64,000 nt of DNA from Thermus hydrothermalis (GCF_022760925.1 NZ_JAKTNT010000013.1:1-64000), one strand, 5' to 3'. Counted from the stretch's first letter, positions 51,925-61,883 are shown. Made by a program: numbers and translations. Notes: generated from the letters alone by a model not told the origin.

Positions 51925-53168
51925 CGGGCCCTAAGGGCCTTCTGCCCAATGTCCTTCCGGTAGACCGCCCCCGGGAAGCCCACCCGCGGGATGAAGGCGT
52001 AGGCCCGGGCCAGGGCCTCCTCCAGGTCCTTCCCCAGGCCCACCACGTTCAAAACCCTCCCCCCAGTGGAAAGAAGCCGCCCCCCCTCCCACCGGGTGCC
52101 CGCATGGAAGACCAGGACCCCTTCCGGGGGCTCGGGCACGTGGAGGGGGATGCCCTTTTTGGGGGCCTCGGGGTAGCCGGGGGCGGCCAGGACCACGCAG
52201 GCGGCGGCCCCTTCCTTCCAAGAAAGCTCGGTTCCCGCAAGCCTTCCCTCCGCCACCCTAAGGGCGAGCTCCACCAGGTCGCTTCGCAAGAGGGGAAGCA
52301 ACGCCTGCGCCTCGGGGTCGCCGAAGCGGGCGTTGAACTCCAGGACCTTGGGGCCCTCCCGGGTGAGCATGAGCCCGGCGTAGACCACCCCCCGGTAGAC
52401 CACCCCTTCCGCCCGGAGGCCCCGGATTAAGGGCTTCAGGATCTCCTCCTCCACCCGGCGCAGGGTGGCGGTGTCCATGGGGTACGGGGCCACCGCCCCC
52501 ATCCCCCCGGTCATGGGGCCCTGGTCCCCGTCCAGGAGGCGCTTGTGGTCCTGGGAAGGGAGGAGGGGAAGGATGGTCTCCCCGTCGGTGAGGGCGAGCA
52601 CCGTGGCCTCCTCCCCCTCCAGGTACTCCTCTATCACCACCTCCCCCCCCTCGGGGCCCGAGAGGAGGTTGAGGACCGCCTGCTTGGCCTGGTGTAGGTC
52701 AAAGGCCACCGTGACCCCTTTGCCGGCGGCGAGCCCCGAGTCCTTCACCACGATGGGCACCCCCACCTCCTCCAGGTACTCCAGGGCCTCGAGGGCCTCG
52801 GTGAAGACCCGGTAGCGGGCCGTGGGGATGCCGTGGCGCTCCATAAGCCCCTTGGCGAAGGCCTTGGAGCCCTCAATCATGGCCGCCTTCTGCGTGGGGC
52901 CGAAGATCTTCAGGCCCCGCTCCAAGAAGGCATCGGCAATCCCCTCCACCAAGGGGGCCTCGGGCCCCACCAGGGTGAGGTCTATGCCCTCCGCCAAGGC
53001 CCAGTCCGCCAAAGCCTCCACGTCCCCATTCCAAGGGACGAGCTCCGCCAAGGCCGCCATCCCGGCGTTGCCGGGGGCAGCGTACAGCTTCTCCACCAGC
53101 GGGCTTTCCGCCGCCTTCCAAAGGAGGGCGTGCTCCCGCCCCCCGCCGCCCACCACCAGAACCCTCAT
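51921..53168 (-). CDS. purD: Phosphoribosylamine-glycine ligase
   Basis: A 415-residue ATP-grasp enzyme, second step of purine synthesis (phosphoribosylamine plus glycine to GAR). It begins MRVLVVGGGGREHALLWK and contains GVVYAGLMLTREGPKVLEFNARFGDPEAQALLPLL, the ATP-grasp core. ATG 53168 is used because the upstream open frame is purN read antiparallel-shifted; it overlaps the purN stop by four bases. Its end overlaps the convergent exonuclease gene by four bases. Confidence 0.95.
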   Translation of the reverse strand: MRVLVVGGGGREHALLWKAAESPLVEKLYAAPGNAGMAALAELVPWNGDVEALADWALAEGIDLTLVGPEAPLVEGIADAFLERGLKIFGPTQKAAMIEGSKAFAKGLMERHGIPTARYRVFTEALEALEYLEEVGVPIVVKDSGLAAGKGVTVAFDLHQAKQAVLNLLSGPEGGEVVIEEYLEGEEATVLALTDGETILPLLPSQDHKRLLDGDQGPMTGGMGAVAPYPMDTATLRRVEEEILKPLIRGLRAEGVVYRGVVYAGLMLTREGPKVLEFNARFGDPEAQALLPLLRSDLVELALRVAEGRLAGTELSWKEGAAACVVLAAPGYPEAPKKGIPLHVPEPPEGVLVFHAGTRWEGGRLLSTGGRVLNVVGLGKDLEEALARAYAFIPRVGFPGAVYRKDIGQKALRAR

Positions 53169-54037
53169 AGGGGGGATTCTACCCGCTCCCAAAGCGCCAA
53201 GGCCGCCCCTCCCACCTCGGGCAGGCGGGCAAGCTCCTCCCGCAGGGGCAGGTGGGGCGCGGCGAGGAGGTGGGCGAGGAGAAAGGCCCCCCGCACCCAA
53301 GGGTTGCGGGAGGCGGCGAAGGCCTCGGGCCAAAGCTCTTCCTTGCCCCAAAGGGCCAGGGCGGAAAGGGCCCGGGCGTAAAGGGCCCGCTCCCTAGGGG
53401 GCAGGGCGTAAAGGGCTTCCCGAAAGGCCAAGAAGGCCTCGGGGGGCCGGGCCAGGCCCAAGAGCAGGAGGCGCACCGCCCTGGGGTAAAGCCAGTGCTC
53501 CAGGCGGAGAACCCGGGCCTCCACCTCCTCCTCCCGGTCCCCAGGCAGGACGGGCACCCGCCCCTGGAGGACGATGGGCCCCGTGTCCACCCCTTGGTCC
53601 ACGAAGTGGACCGTGGAGCCCGTTTCCTTTTCCCCCGCCTCCAGGACCCGCCGGTGCACGTGGAGGCCGGGGTAATCGGGGAGGAGGGAAGGGTGGATGT
53701 TGAGGAGGCGGCCATACCACCCTTCCACGAAGCCCGGGGAGAGGAGGCGCATGAAGCCGGCGAGGAGGACCACGTCCACCTCCATGGCCCGCAAAAGGGC
53801 CTGGGCCTCCCCCTCAAAGGCCTTCCGTCCCCGCCAGGGAAGGGCCTCCGCCCGCACCCCCCGCCTCCTGGCCCGCTCCAGGGCAGGGGCCTCGGGGTTG
53901 TCGGAGAGGACGAGGACCACCTCCCCCAAGGGGTTCCCAGGGGGGAAGGCCTGAAGCAGGGCCTCCAGGTTCGTCCCCCGCCCGGAGGCCAGGACCGCCA
54001 TCCGGGCCCTCTGGCCCAGGGGAAAGGGCCAGGCCAT
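53165..54037 (-). CDS. purN: GAR transformylase PurN with C-terminal extension
   Basis: A 290-residue protein. The first 190 residues are folate-dependent GAR transformylase: VLASGRGTNLEALL near the start, LLAGFMRLLSPGFVEGWYGRLLNIHPSLLP with the catalytic His, and STVHFVDQGVDTGPIVLQ with the catalytic Asp. About 100 further residues are unusual; normal PurN is 190-215 long. The extension is helical, rich in Leu, Ala, Arg, with no known motif. It precedes purD, giving two consecutive steps of purine synthesis. Confidence 0.92.
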   Translation of the reverse strand: MAWPFPLGQRARMAVLASGRGTNLEALLQAFPPGNPLGEVVLVLSDNPEAPALERARRRGVRAEALPWRGRKAFEGEAQALLRAMEVDVVLLAGFMRLLSPGFVEGWYGRLLNIHPSLLPDYPGLHVHRRVLEAGEKETGSTVHFVDQGVDTGPIVLQGRVPVLPGDREEEVEARVLRLEHWLYPRAVRLLLLGLARPPEAFLAFREALYALPPRERALYARALSALALWGKEELWPEAFAASRNPWVRGAFLLAHLLAAPHLPLREELARLPEVGGAALALWERVESPL

Positions 54038-54937
54038 CTAGCCCTCCAGGGCCTCGGGGTGGTGTTTCTGCCAGTAGCGCACCAGCCCCTGCAGGTTCAT
54101 GTAAGGGGGGTCGGCGAGCTCGTAAAGGCGCATCCCCGCCTCGTCCACCCCCGCCCGCTTCAGGCCCTCCCGCCAGTAGGCCTCAAAGCGCCGGGTCATC
54201 TCCTCTTGGGAGAGGCCTTCCTTAAGGCGGCTTAGCGTAAAGCCCGCCCAATCCTCCAGGACCTGGCGCAGGGCGAGAAGGTGCGCCTCCACGTCCCGGT
54301 ACGCCCCGAAGTGGGTGAGGTAGAGGGCCTCGGGGCGCAGGGAGAGGAGGCGGTCCAAGGAGGCGTACCAGCTTTCCAGGTGGATGTCCGGGGGGGGCGT
54401 GGGGGGAAGCACCGGCCCCGGGGCGATGCGCACCCCGGCGATGTCCCCGGCGAAGACCACCCCCTCCACCCGGTAGGCGTGGTGGTGGGAGGCGTGGCCC
54501 AGGGTTTCCAAGGCCTGCACCTTCACCCCGCCCAGGTCCACCACCTCCCCGTCCTCGAGGGCCCGCACCCTTTCCGGGGGGATGCCCTTTAGCTCCCCCC
54601 AGAGGGGCTTAAGGAGCGCCCCATAGATGCGCTCCGCCGAGGCCAAAAGCTTGGAGGGGTCCACCAGGTGAGGGGCCCCCTTGGGGTGGACGTAGACCGT
54701 GGCCCCAAGCTCGGCCAGGCGCCAGGCGGCCCCGGCGTGGTCCAGGTGGATGTGGGTGACGAAGACGTGGCGCACCGCCTCGGGCTCCACCCCGTGAGCC
54801 CTTAAGCCTTCCACCAGGCGGGGATAGGTGCTTTCGGGGCCCGTTTCTATCAGGACGGGCCCTTGGGGGGTATCCAGGAGGAAACTGGCGATCACCCTCT
54901 CCGCCCCCTGGAACCCCAGGTCCAACACCCTCACCAC
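54038..54937 (-). CDS. Metallo-beta-lactamase-fold hydrolase
   Basis: A 299-residue MBL-fold protein with the metal motif THIHLDHAG (HxHxDH) near residue 62 and further histidine ligands in [13 protein letters not shown] and LTHFGAY. It begins with a strand-rich MBL start and ends in a helical region of about 90 residues. The substrate is unknown. It starts at GTG overlapping the FAH gene by seven bases and abuts purN. Confidence 0.85.
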   Translation of the reverse strand: MVRVLDLGFQGAERVIASFLLDTPQGPVLIETGPESTYPRLVEGLRAHGVEPEAVRHVFVTHIHLDHAGAAWRLAELGATVYVHPKGAPHLVDPSKLLASAERIYGALLKPLWGELKGIPPERVRALEDGEVVDLGGVKVQALETLGHASHHHAYRVEGVVFAGDIAGVRIAPGPVLPPTPPPDIHLESWYASLDRLLSLRPEALYLTHFGAYRDVEAHLLALRQVLEDWAGFTLSRLKEGLSQEEMTRRFEAYWREGLKRAGVDEAGMRLYELADPPYMNLQGLVRYWQKHHPEALEG

Positions 54938-55725
54938 GGCCGCTCCTCCTTGGGGCCGATGCGGGTGTGGAGGGTGCCTACGCCCTCCACCGCCACCTCG
55001 AGGCGGTCCCCAGGCTCCAGGGCCCCCACCCCTTCCGGGGTTCCGGTGAGGACCACGTCCAAGGGCTCCAGGGTCATGAAGGTGGAGATATAGGAGAGGA
55101 TCTCCGCCACGCTAAAGATCATCTGGGAGGTGTGCCCCTCCTGCCGAAGCTCCCCGTTCACGTAGGTGCGGATCCAGACGTTCTGGGGGTCCAGATCGGT
55201 TTCCAGCCAAGGCCCCAAGGGCAGGAACTTATCGGCGCTTTTGGCCCGCACCCACTGCAGGTCCTTCTTCTGGGCGTCCCGGGCGGTGATGTCCACGGCC
55301 GCGGTATACCCGAGGACGTGGTCCAAGGCCTTTTCCGGAGGGACGTTGCGCATCCGGTCCCCCACCACCACGGCGAGCTCCCCCTCGTAGTGGAGCTCCC
55401 CCGTGAAGAAGGGGTAGGGCACCGCATCCCCCGTGTTCCAGGGGTCCATGGGGTTGCCCGGGTGGGCCAGGGCGTTCGGGGCCTTGAGGAAGAGCCCGGG
55501 CTCCTGGGGGAGGTCGTGGCCGAAATCGTGCCCCATCTCCCGGATGTGCTCCCTGTAGTTTCGCCCCACGCAGACGATCTTGCTCGGGGTCGCCGGCACC
55601 AGAAGCCGGACCGAGGCCAAATCGTAGCGCCTGCCCGTGGGGTTCCCCCCGGGGCCATCGGTTTCCAAGACCACTTCCCCTTCCAGGATGCCCCAGCTCC
55701 CGCCGTTAAACCTCAGGATCTTCAT
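54931..55725 (-). CDS. Fumarylacetoacetate hydrolase family protein
   Basis: A 264-residue FAH-superfamily enzyme. The core [15 protein letters not shown], the metal-binding [16 protein letters not shown] and the end segment [18 protein letters not shown] are complete. Relatives hydrolyse or decarboxylate dicarbonyl acids such as oxaloacetate or aromatic breakdown products; the substrate here is not clear. It lies nine bases after plsY. Confidence 0.88.
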   Translation of the reverse strand: MKILRFNGGSWGILEGEVVLETDGPGGNPTGRRYDLASVRLLVPATPSKIVCVGRNYREHIREMGHDFGHDLPQEPGLFLKAPNALAHPGNPMDPWNTGDAVPYPFFTGELHYEGELAVVVGDRMRNVPPEKALDHVLGYTAAVDITARDAQKKDLQWVRAKSADKFLPLGPWLETDLDPQNVWIRTYVNGELRQEGHTSQMIFSVAEILSYISTFMTLEPLDVVLTGTPEGVGALEPGDRLEVAVEGVGTLHTRIGPKEERPW

Positions 55726-55734
55726 GCCCCAAAG

Positions 55735-56265
55735 CTACCACCTTCCCTTCAGGATTTGTAGGCCCCTCAAGGCCACCACCAGGGCCACCAGCAACACCGC
55801 AAGCCGGCCCTCCCCGGGCACCTCCAGGAAAAAGACCAGGTAGCCGAAAAGGGCCCCAAAGGGGATGGGGTAAACCCCCCGCCTCCTCCGCCACCAAAGG
55901 AGATGGTAGACGCCCGCCACCAGGAGGGCGAAAAGGGCGGAAAGAAGGGCCTCCTGTGGGAACCATACCAGGAAGAAGCCCAAGGAGGGGGCGATGCCCC
56001 CGCCCCCCCGGAAGCGGAAAAAAAGGGGCCAGGTGTGCCCCGCCACCACCGCCGCCCCAGCCCAGGGGCGCCAAGCCTCAGGGGTCAAAAACCCCACCAA
56101 GGCCCCTTTGCCCACGTCAAAGAGCACCACCCCAAGGGCGGCCCAGGGCCCCTTCTGCCGGAAAACCCCCGAACCCCCCGGAAGGTCCTTTCCCCGCACC
56201 TCCGGAAAGAAGAGAAGCCCCCCCACCAAGGAGCCCAGGAGGTAGGCCAAGAGCACGTACCCCAT
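55735..56265 (-). CDS. plsY: Glycerol-3-phosphate acyltransferase PlsY-like
   Basis: A 176-residue inner-membrane protein with about five helices. The PlsY motifs are recognisable though modified: YLLGSLVGGLLFFPEVRGKDLPGGSGVFRQKG (usual GSGNxGATN is altered), FDVGKGALVGFL and FFRFRGGGGIAPSLG (usual GGKGVAT). These changes may reduce confidence that it acylates glycerol-3-phosphate. The ATG at 56265 gives the normal start; the upstream open frame belongs to the divergent promoter region. Confidence 0.72.
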   Translation of the reverse strand: MGYVLLAYLLGSLVGGLLFFPEVRGKDLPGGSGVFRQKGPWAALGVVLFDVGKGALVGFLTPEAWRPWAGAAVVAGHTWPLFFRFRGGGGIAPSLGFFLVWFPQEALLSALFALLVAGVYHLLWWRRRRGVYPIPFGALFGYLVFFLEVPGEGRLAVLLVALVVALRGLQILKGRW

Positions 56266-56275
56266 GCCCCCATTC

Positions 56276-56304
56276 TTGCAAAAGGCCTCCCGTTGCCCTA
56301 TCCT
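56276..56304 (+). promoter_or_regulatory. Promoter of the LacI-type regulator
   Basis: TTGCAA (56276-56281), 17-base spacer, TATCCT (56299-56304). The predicted start is near 56311, about 40 bases before the ATG. Confidence 0.6.
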
Positions 56305-56321
56305 GAGGATGGAAGTTTCCA

Positions 56322-56334
56322 TGAAGCGCTTCCA
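56322..56334. promoter_or_regulatory. LacI-family operator-like palindrome
   Basis: TGAAGCGCTTCCA contains the perfect palindrome GAAGCGCTTC (56323-56332) with the central CG typical of LacI-family sites. It lies between the predicted start point and the regulator's ATG, a good place for autorepression. Confidence 0.6.
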
Positions 56335-56349
56335 CCCAGGTGCCAGGCC

Positions 56350-57384
56350 ATGAGAAAGAAGAAGCCCACCATCCACGAGGTGGCCGCCCGGGCCGGCGTG
56401 GGCCTGGGCACGGTGAGCCGGGTGCTCAACAACCACCCTGCGGTGCGCCCGGAAACCCGGGCCCGGGTCCTAAGGGCCATGGAGGAACTGGGCTACACCC
56501 CTAACCCCCACGCCCGCCGGATCGCCGGGGGCAGGAGCTACACGGTGAGCGTCCTCCTCCCCTTCGTGGCCACGGAGTTCTACCGCAGGCTCATAGAGGG
56601 AATAGAGAGCGTCCTCCTGGAAAAGCGCTACGACCTGGCCCTTTTCCCCATCCTCTCCGAGGCCAGGCTCAGGCGCTATTTGGAGAGCCACACCCTGGCC
56701 TACCTCACGGACGGCCTCATCCTCGCCTCCTACGACCTCACGGAGCACTTTGAAGGGGGAAAGCTCCCCACGGATCGGCCCGTGGTCCTGGTGGACACCA
56801 AAAACCCCCGGTACGACTCCGTCTACCTGGACAACTTCCTGGGCGGGCACATGGCGGGCACCTACCTGGCCCGCTTCCCCGGGGCCATCTTCGCCGTGAA
56901 GGTGGAGGAGGAGCCCGACCGCGCCTTCCGCCACACGGTCTTCGCCGAGCGCATGGCGGGGTTTTTGGAGGCGCTAAAGGAGCGGGGCAGGCCTTTCCCG
57001 GAGGACCACCTCTACACCACCCGCCTCTCCCCCGAAGGGGGGCGGCTTGCCCTCCGTCACTTCCTGGAGAAGAGCTCCCCGCCCCTCAACGTCTTCGCCG
57101 GGGCCGACCAGGTGGCCCTGGGGGTCATGGAGGAGGCGGAAAGGCTCGGCCTCACCCTGGGCAAGGAGGTGCGGGTCCTAGGGTTTGACGGCCACCCCTT
57201 CGCCGAGGAGGTGGGGCTTTCCACCATCGCCCAGCCCGTGGAGGCCATGGGGGCGAAGGCGGCGCAACTCCTCCTGGAAAGGATGCAAGGGTACGCCGGC
57301 CCCCCAAGGGAGGTACGCTTTGAGCCCCTCCTCATTGAAAGGGCCTCCACCGGAACCCCGCCCGCCGTGCCCTACGTGCCCTAA
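56350..57384 (+). CDS. LacI-family transcriptional regulator
   Basis: A 344-residue repressor. The N-terminus is a textbook LacI helix-turn-helix (TIHEVAARAGVGLGTVSRVLNNHPAVRPETRARVLRAMEELGYTPN), followed by the hinge helix ARRIAGG and a periplasmic-binding-protein fold to the end (VLGFDGHPFAEEVGLSTIAQPVEAMGAKAAQLLLERM). It would respond to a sugar or nucleoside, but no sugar genes adjoin it. ATG 56350 is the only start consistent with the family. Confidence 0.93.
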   Translation: MRKKKPTIHEVAARAGVGLGTVSRVLNNHPAVRPETRARVLRAMEELGYTPNPHARRIAGGRSYTVSVLLPFVATEFYRRLIEGIESVLLEKRYDLALFPILSEARLRRYLESHTLAYLTDGLILASYDLTEHFEGGKLPTDRPVVLVDTKNPRYDSVYLDNFLGGHMAGTYLARFPGAIFAVKVEEEPDRAFRHTVFAERMAGFLEALKERGRPFPEDHLYTTRLSPEGGRLALRHFLEKSSPPLNVFAGADQVALGVMEEAERLGLTLGKEVRVLGFDGHPFAEEVGLSTIAQPVEAMGAKAAQLLLERMQGYAGPPREVRFEPLLIERASTGTPPAVPYVP

Positions 57385-57387
57385 GCC

Positions 57388-57831
57388 ATGCGCCTGGAAA
57401 CCTTCGCCCACCTCATCCGCTGGGTCATGCTCCTGCCGGTGGCGGGGCTTCTCCTGGGGGCCTTCTACTTTGCCTGGAACGCTTTTACCGAAGCCCTAAA
57501 GGCCCTCTCCCACCCCCTCGAGGAGGCCCTTCCCGCCCTGGTGGGGGCGGTGGACCTGGCCCTTTTGGCCGCCGTCTTCCTCCTCTTCTCCCTGGGCCTT
57601 TTTGAGCTCTTCATCCGCCCCCTGGAGCTCCCCATGGGGAACATCCTGGCGGTGGAAAGCCTTTCGGACCTAAAGGCCAAGCTGGGCCAGGTCATCGTCA
57701 TGATCCTGGTGGTGAAGTTCTTTGAGAAGGCGCTGGGCTTCAAGCCCAATAGCGCCCTGGACTTCCTCCTCTTCGCCGGAGGCGTGGCCCTCCTGGCGGG
57801 GGCGCTTTGGCTCGCCAAGGCCAAGGAGTAG
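57388..57831 (+). CDS. YqhA-family membrane protein
   Basis: A 147-residue inner-membrane protein with three or four helices, resembling the YqhA/UPF0114 family: RWVMLLPVAGLLLGAFYFAW at the start and LFIRPLELPMGNILAVESLSDLKAKLGQVIVMILVVKFFEKAL in the middle. The function of this family is unknown. It lies three bases after the LacI gene and overlaps the next gene by one base. Confidence 0.8.
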   Translation: MRLETFAHLIRWVMLLPVAGLLLGAFYFAWNAFTEALKALSHPLEEALPALVGAVDLALLAAVFLLFSLGLFELFIRPLELPMGNILAVESLSDLKAKLGQVIVMILVVKFFEKALGFKPNSALDFLLFAGGVALLAGALWLAKAKE

Positions 57832-58496
57832 TGCTGGTCTACCTGGACCAAAACCACGCAAGCCGCATGGCCAAGCACCTCCTGGGCCAACGGGGCCACG
57901 AGGCCTTCGGCCGGCTCTACGAGGCCCTAAAGGGGAGGGTTTTGGCCCCGCCGAGCCCCTTCCACGTCCTGGAAACCCTTTACCCGCAAAGGGGACCTAA
58001 GGAGAAGGCGGGCTACCTCCTCCCCGCCCTGCAGGCCCTCTTCGGCCAGCTCTCGGAGGGGTACTGGGTGCGCCCCTGGCAGGAGGTGGCCTGGCGGCAA
58101 AGGCGAGGGCTTTACCGGGAAGACCTCCTCTGGCGGGGGGGAAGCTGGGAGGTGCCGGCGGACCTCTCCCCCTTCCAGGGGCTTCCGGAAAGGCTAAGGG
58201 GGCTTCCTCCCCTCGAGGCCCTCCACACCGCCCGGGCGGAGATCCTCTCCCGCACGGGGCTAAAGGAGGTGCCCTTCGTCCGCCTCCTCGCCCAGCTCCT
58301 CGCCCGCATGGCCACGGACCCCACCCGCAAGCCCCGCCCTTCCGACCTCCTGGATGCGGTGATGGCGGCCACGGTCTACCCCTACGTGGACCTCCTCCTC
58401 ACCGACCGCTACCTCCGGAACCTCCTCCCCGAAAGGAGCGTGGGGGGTAGGCGGAAAGAGGTGGAGGCCCTGGTCAGGCGCCTCCTTGGGGAGTAG
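57831..58496 (+). CDS. PIN-like domain protein
   Basis: A 221-residue protein starting VLVYLDQNHASRMAK. An early DQN aspartate and a late acidic cluster (SDLLDAVMAATVYPYVDLLLTDRYLRNLL) are arranged as in PIN-fold nucleases, where LD at the start and LTxD near the end bind metal. I infer a PIN-like nuclease or nuclease relative; no antitoxin gene is adjacent. It starts at GTG overlapping the YqhA stop. It precedes mqnE by nine bases. Confidence 0.65.
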   Translation: MLVYLDQNHASRMAKHLLGQRGHEAFGRLYEALKGRVLAPPSPFHVLETLYPQRGPKEKAGYLLPALQALFGQLSEGYWVRPWQEVAWRQRRGLYREDLLWRGGSWEVPADLSPFQGLPERLRGLPPLEALHTARAEILSRTGLKEVPFVRLLAQLLARMATDPTRKPRPSDLLDAVMAATVYPYVDLLLTDRYLRNLLPERSVGGRRKEVEALVRRLLGE

Positions 58497-58505
58497 ACTG
58501 CCCCC

Positions 58506-59623
<1,118 letters not shown>

Positions 59624-59624
<1 letters not shown>

Positions 59625-60436
59625 TGGCCTACGTCCTGGGGGTGCCCCTTTACGCCAACACCGCCCCCCTTTACCGCTTCCTGGAAGCGGACGGGTTTGC
59701 CCTCCGCCACGGGGTGCCGGCGGAGCTGAACCGCATGGTGCTCTCGGGGGAGGTGGGGCTTTCCCTGGTTTCCAGCTACTTCTACCTGAAGCACCAAGAC
59801 GCCCTGGGCCTCCTTCCCGACTTCTCCGTGGCGGTGCTGGGCCGGGTGTACTCCGTGAACCTCTTCCACAAGGTGCCCCTAAAGGCCCTAAAGCGCATCG
59901 CCCTCACCACGGAAAGCGCCACCAGCGTAGAACTCCTCAAGCTCCTCCTCCGGGAAAAGGGGCTGAACCCCGCCTACGCCCAGGCGACTGGGGGCTTGGA
60001 GCTCCTGGAAGACCACGACGGCGTCCTCCTCATCGGGGACCGGGCCATAAAGGCCTACGCTGGCCTCCTAAAGGAACTCCCCGAAACCCCCCACGCCCTC
60101 CCCACCCGCTTTGGGGAGGTGGAGGTGATGGACCTCTCGGCCCTCTGGTTCCAAAGGACCCGCCTTCCCTTCGTCTTCGCCGTATGGGCCTACCGCAAGG
60201 AAAACCCTCCCCCCAAAGCCCTGGTCCAGGCCCTCAGGCGGGCTAGGCGGGAGGGATTGGGCCGGCTTAAGGAGGTGGCGGAGGCGGAGGGAAAGCGGCT
60301 TGGCGTGGACCCGGCTCTCCTCCAGCACTACCTCTGGAACTTCCGCTACCACCTGGAGGAGCCGGACCGCCTGGGCCTAGAGGCCTTCGCCGAGGCCTTA
60401 GGGCTTCCCTTCCGGCCTTCGTACTATCCGGGATAG
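59624..60436 (+). CDS. mqnA: Chorismate dehydratase
   Basis: A 270-residue periplasmic-binding-protein-like enzyme that dehydrates chorismate to enolpyruvyl-benzoate, the first step of futalosine menaquinone synthesis. It shows LGVPLYANTAPLYRFLE, GVPAELNRMVLSGEVGLSLVSSYFYL and LTTESATSVELLKLLL, all usual for MqnA. Its stop codon lies inside the first ATAGCGCTT repeat of the downstream promoter. Confidence 0.94.
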
Positions 60437-60468
60437 CGCTTGACCTCTTATAGCGCTTTAGATATTAT
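60433..60468 (+). promoter_or_regulatory. YceI promoter with two direct repeats
   Basis: TTGACC (60440-60445), 17-base spacer, TATTAT (60463-60468). ATAGCGCTT occurs at 60433-60441 and again at 60450-60458, 17 bases apart, one copy touching the -35 box and the other lying in the spacer. This looks like a paired operator site. Confidence 0.7.
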
Positions 60469-60500
60469 CCTCTTGGGCCGAAGGCCCAAAGGAGGCCCGT

Positions 60501-61037
60501 ATGCGTTGGAAACTAGACCCCACCCACACCAGCGTGGAGTTCGCCGTGCGGCATATGATGATCGCCACGGTCAAGGGCACCCTCAACCTCAAGGAGGGAT
60601 ACGTGGAGACGGACGAAAGCGGCAAGCCCCTCCGGGTGGAGGCCCGCCTGGACGCCAAGAGCATCCACACCGGGGTGGCGGACCGGGACAACCACCTGCG
60701 CTCCCCGGACTTTTTGGACGTGGAAAACCACCCCGAGATCGTCTTCCGAAGCGAGCGCATCACCCCCTTGGGGGAAGGGCGCTACCGGGTGGAAGGGGAG
60801 GTGACCATCCGCGGCGTGACCCGGCCCCTCGCCTTTGAGGTGGAAACCCATGGCCCCGCCAAGGACCCCTGGGGCAACGAGCGCATGGCCGCCCACTTTG
60901 AGGGGAAGCTGAACCGCAAGGACTTCGGCCTCACCTGGAACGTGCCCCTGGAGATGGGCGGGGTGCTGGTGGGGGAAGAGGTGCGCTTTAGCGTGGACAC
61001 CGAGGCGGTGAAGGAAAAGGAAGCGGTGGCCGGGTAA
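60501..61037 (+). CDS. YceI-family lipid-binding protein
   Basis: A 178-residue lipocalin-like protein. The start WKLDPTHTSVEFAVRHMMIATVKGTLN and the segments RNNHLRSPDF-like DRDNHLRSPDFLDVENHPEIVFRS and GVTRPLAFEVE are characteristic of YceI. Thermus YceI proteins bind polyisoprenoids, so menaquinone-related lipids just upstream are a natural ligand. There is no signal peptide. The ATG follows a good promoter and AAAGGAGG. Confidence 0.9.
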   Translation: MRWKLDPTHTSVEFAVRHMMIATVKGTLNLKEGYVETDESGKPLRVEARLDAKSIHTGVADRDNHLRSPDFLDVENHPEIVFRSERITPLGEGRYRVEGEVTIRGVTRPLAFEVETHGPAKDPWGNERMAAHFEGKLNRKDFGLTWNVPLEMGGVLVGEEVRFSVDTEAVKEKEAVAG

Positions 61038-61804
61038 TGCCCTTTCCCAGGCGGCTCCTCTCCTTGGCCCTAAGGGTGCGGGACCTGGGGGCCGCCTTGG
61101 GGTTTTACCGGGACCTTCTGGGCCTAAAGGTGGAGGCGGACCCACCCCGCTACCGCCTCTTCCCCGAGGGAAGGGGGTTTTGCCTAGAGCTTATCCACGA
61201 CCCCGAGGCGCCCCTAAGGCCCTACCCCTCCCTGGGGCTATACCACTTCGCCCTCCTCCTCCCGGACCGCAAGGCCCTGGCCGGGGTTTTCCGGAGGCTC
61301 CTCGAGGCGGGGGCCCACTTTGAAGGGGCGGCGGACCACGGGGTTTCCGAGGCCCTCTACTTCCGCGACCCCGAGGGAAACGGCCTGGAGCTCTACCGGG
61401 ACCGCCCCCAAGGGGAGTGGCCCAAGGGGCCCCTCATGTTCACCCTGCCCCTCAACCTGGAAAGGCTCCTGGCGGAAAACCCCAAGGCCACCCCCCTGCC
61501 CCCGGAAACCCTCCTCGGCCACCTCCACCTGCACGTGGAAGGCCTCGAGGGGGCGGAGGCCTTCTTCGCCGGGAGGCTCGGCATGGCGGTCACCTTGCGC
61601 ACCTACCCCGGGGCCCTCTTCTTCGCCTGGGATGGGTACCACCACCACCTGGGGACGAACACCTGGGCGGGAAAGCGCCAAGCCCCGGAAGGGGCCACGG
61701 GGCTTCTCGCCTACACCCTCCTGGACCCCTTTGGGCGGGAGGAAACCCTCTTGGACCCCGTGGGGGCGCGGGTGCGCTTGACAGGCCGAGGGGATGCCCC
61801 CTAG
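61037..61804 (+). CDS. VOC-superfamily (catechol-2,3-dioxygenase-like) protein
   Basis: A 255-residue protein with two glyoxalase/VOC modules: LALRVRDLGAALGFYRDLLGL at the start, DPEGNGLELYRDRP closing the first, and LGHLHLHVEGLEGAEAFFAGRLGM with YHHHLGTNTWAG in the second. The histidine and glutamate ligands expected for metal are present. It resembles CatE-like dioxygenases of unknown substrate. The ATG overlaps the YceI stop by one base; its end is overlapped by the aro promoter. Confidence 0.85.
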   Translation: MPFPRRLLSLALRVRDLGAALGFYRDLLGLKVEADPPRYRLFPEGRGFCLELIHDPEAPLRPYPSLGLYHFALLLPDRKALAGVFRRLLEAGAHFEGAADHGVSEALYFRDPEGNGLELYRDRPQGEWPKGPLMFTLPLNLERLLAENPKATPLPPETLLGHLHLHVEGLEGAEAFFAGRLGMAVTLRTYPGALFFAWDGYHHHLGTNTWAGKRQAPEGATGLLAYTLLDPFGREETLLDPVGARVRLTGRGDAP

Positions 61805-61807
61805 ACT
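61778..61807 (+). promoter_or_regulatory. Promoter of the aroF-tyrA operon
   Basis: TTGACA (61778-61783), 18-base spacer, TAGACT (61802-61807), partly inside the end of the VOC gene. The predicted start is about four bases before the leader-peptide ATG. Confidence 0.7.
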
Positions 61808-61817
61808 TGGGGGCAAT

Positions 61818-61883
61818 ATGCGGAGGCTAGGGCGCTACTTCGGCTTTTATTATCCCGCCGGGGGCGCCCTGCGGTCCGCATAG
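61818..61883 (+). CDS. aroF leader peptide rich in Phe and Tyr
   Basis: A 21-codon frame, MRRLGRYFGFYYPAGGALRS plus a final Ala, lies right after the promoter. Five of six consecutive codons are Tyr or Phe (Tyr7, Phe8, Phe10, Tyr11, Tyr12). It is followed by an antiterminator/terminator pair, so a ribosome starved for Tyr or Phe would stall there. This is the layout of a classic attenuator leader for aromatic amino acid genes. Confidence 0.85.
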   Translation: MRRLGRYFGFYYPAGGALRSA

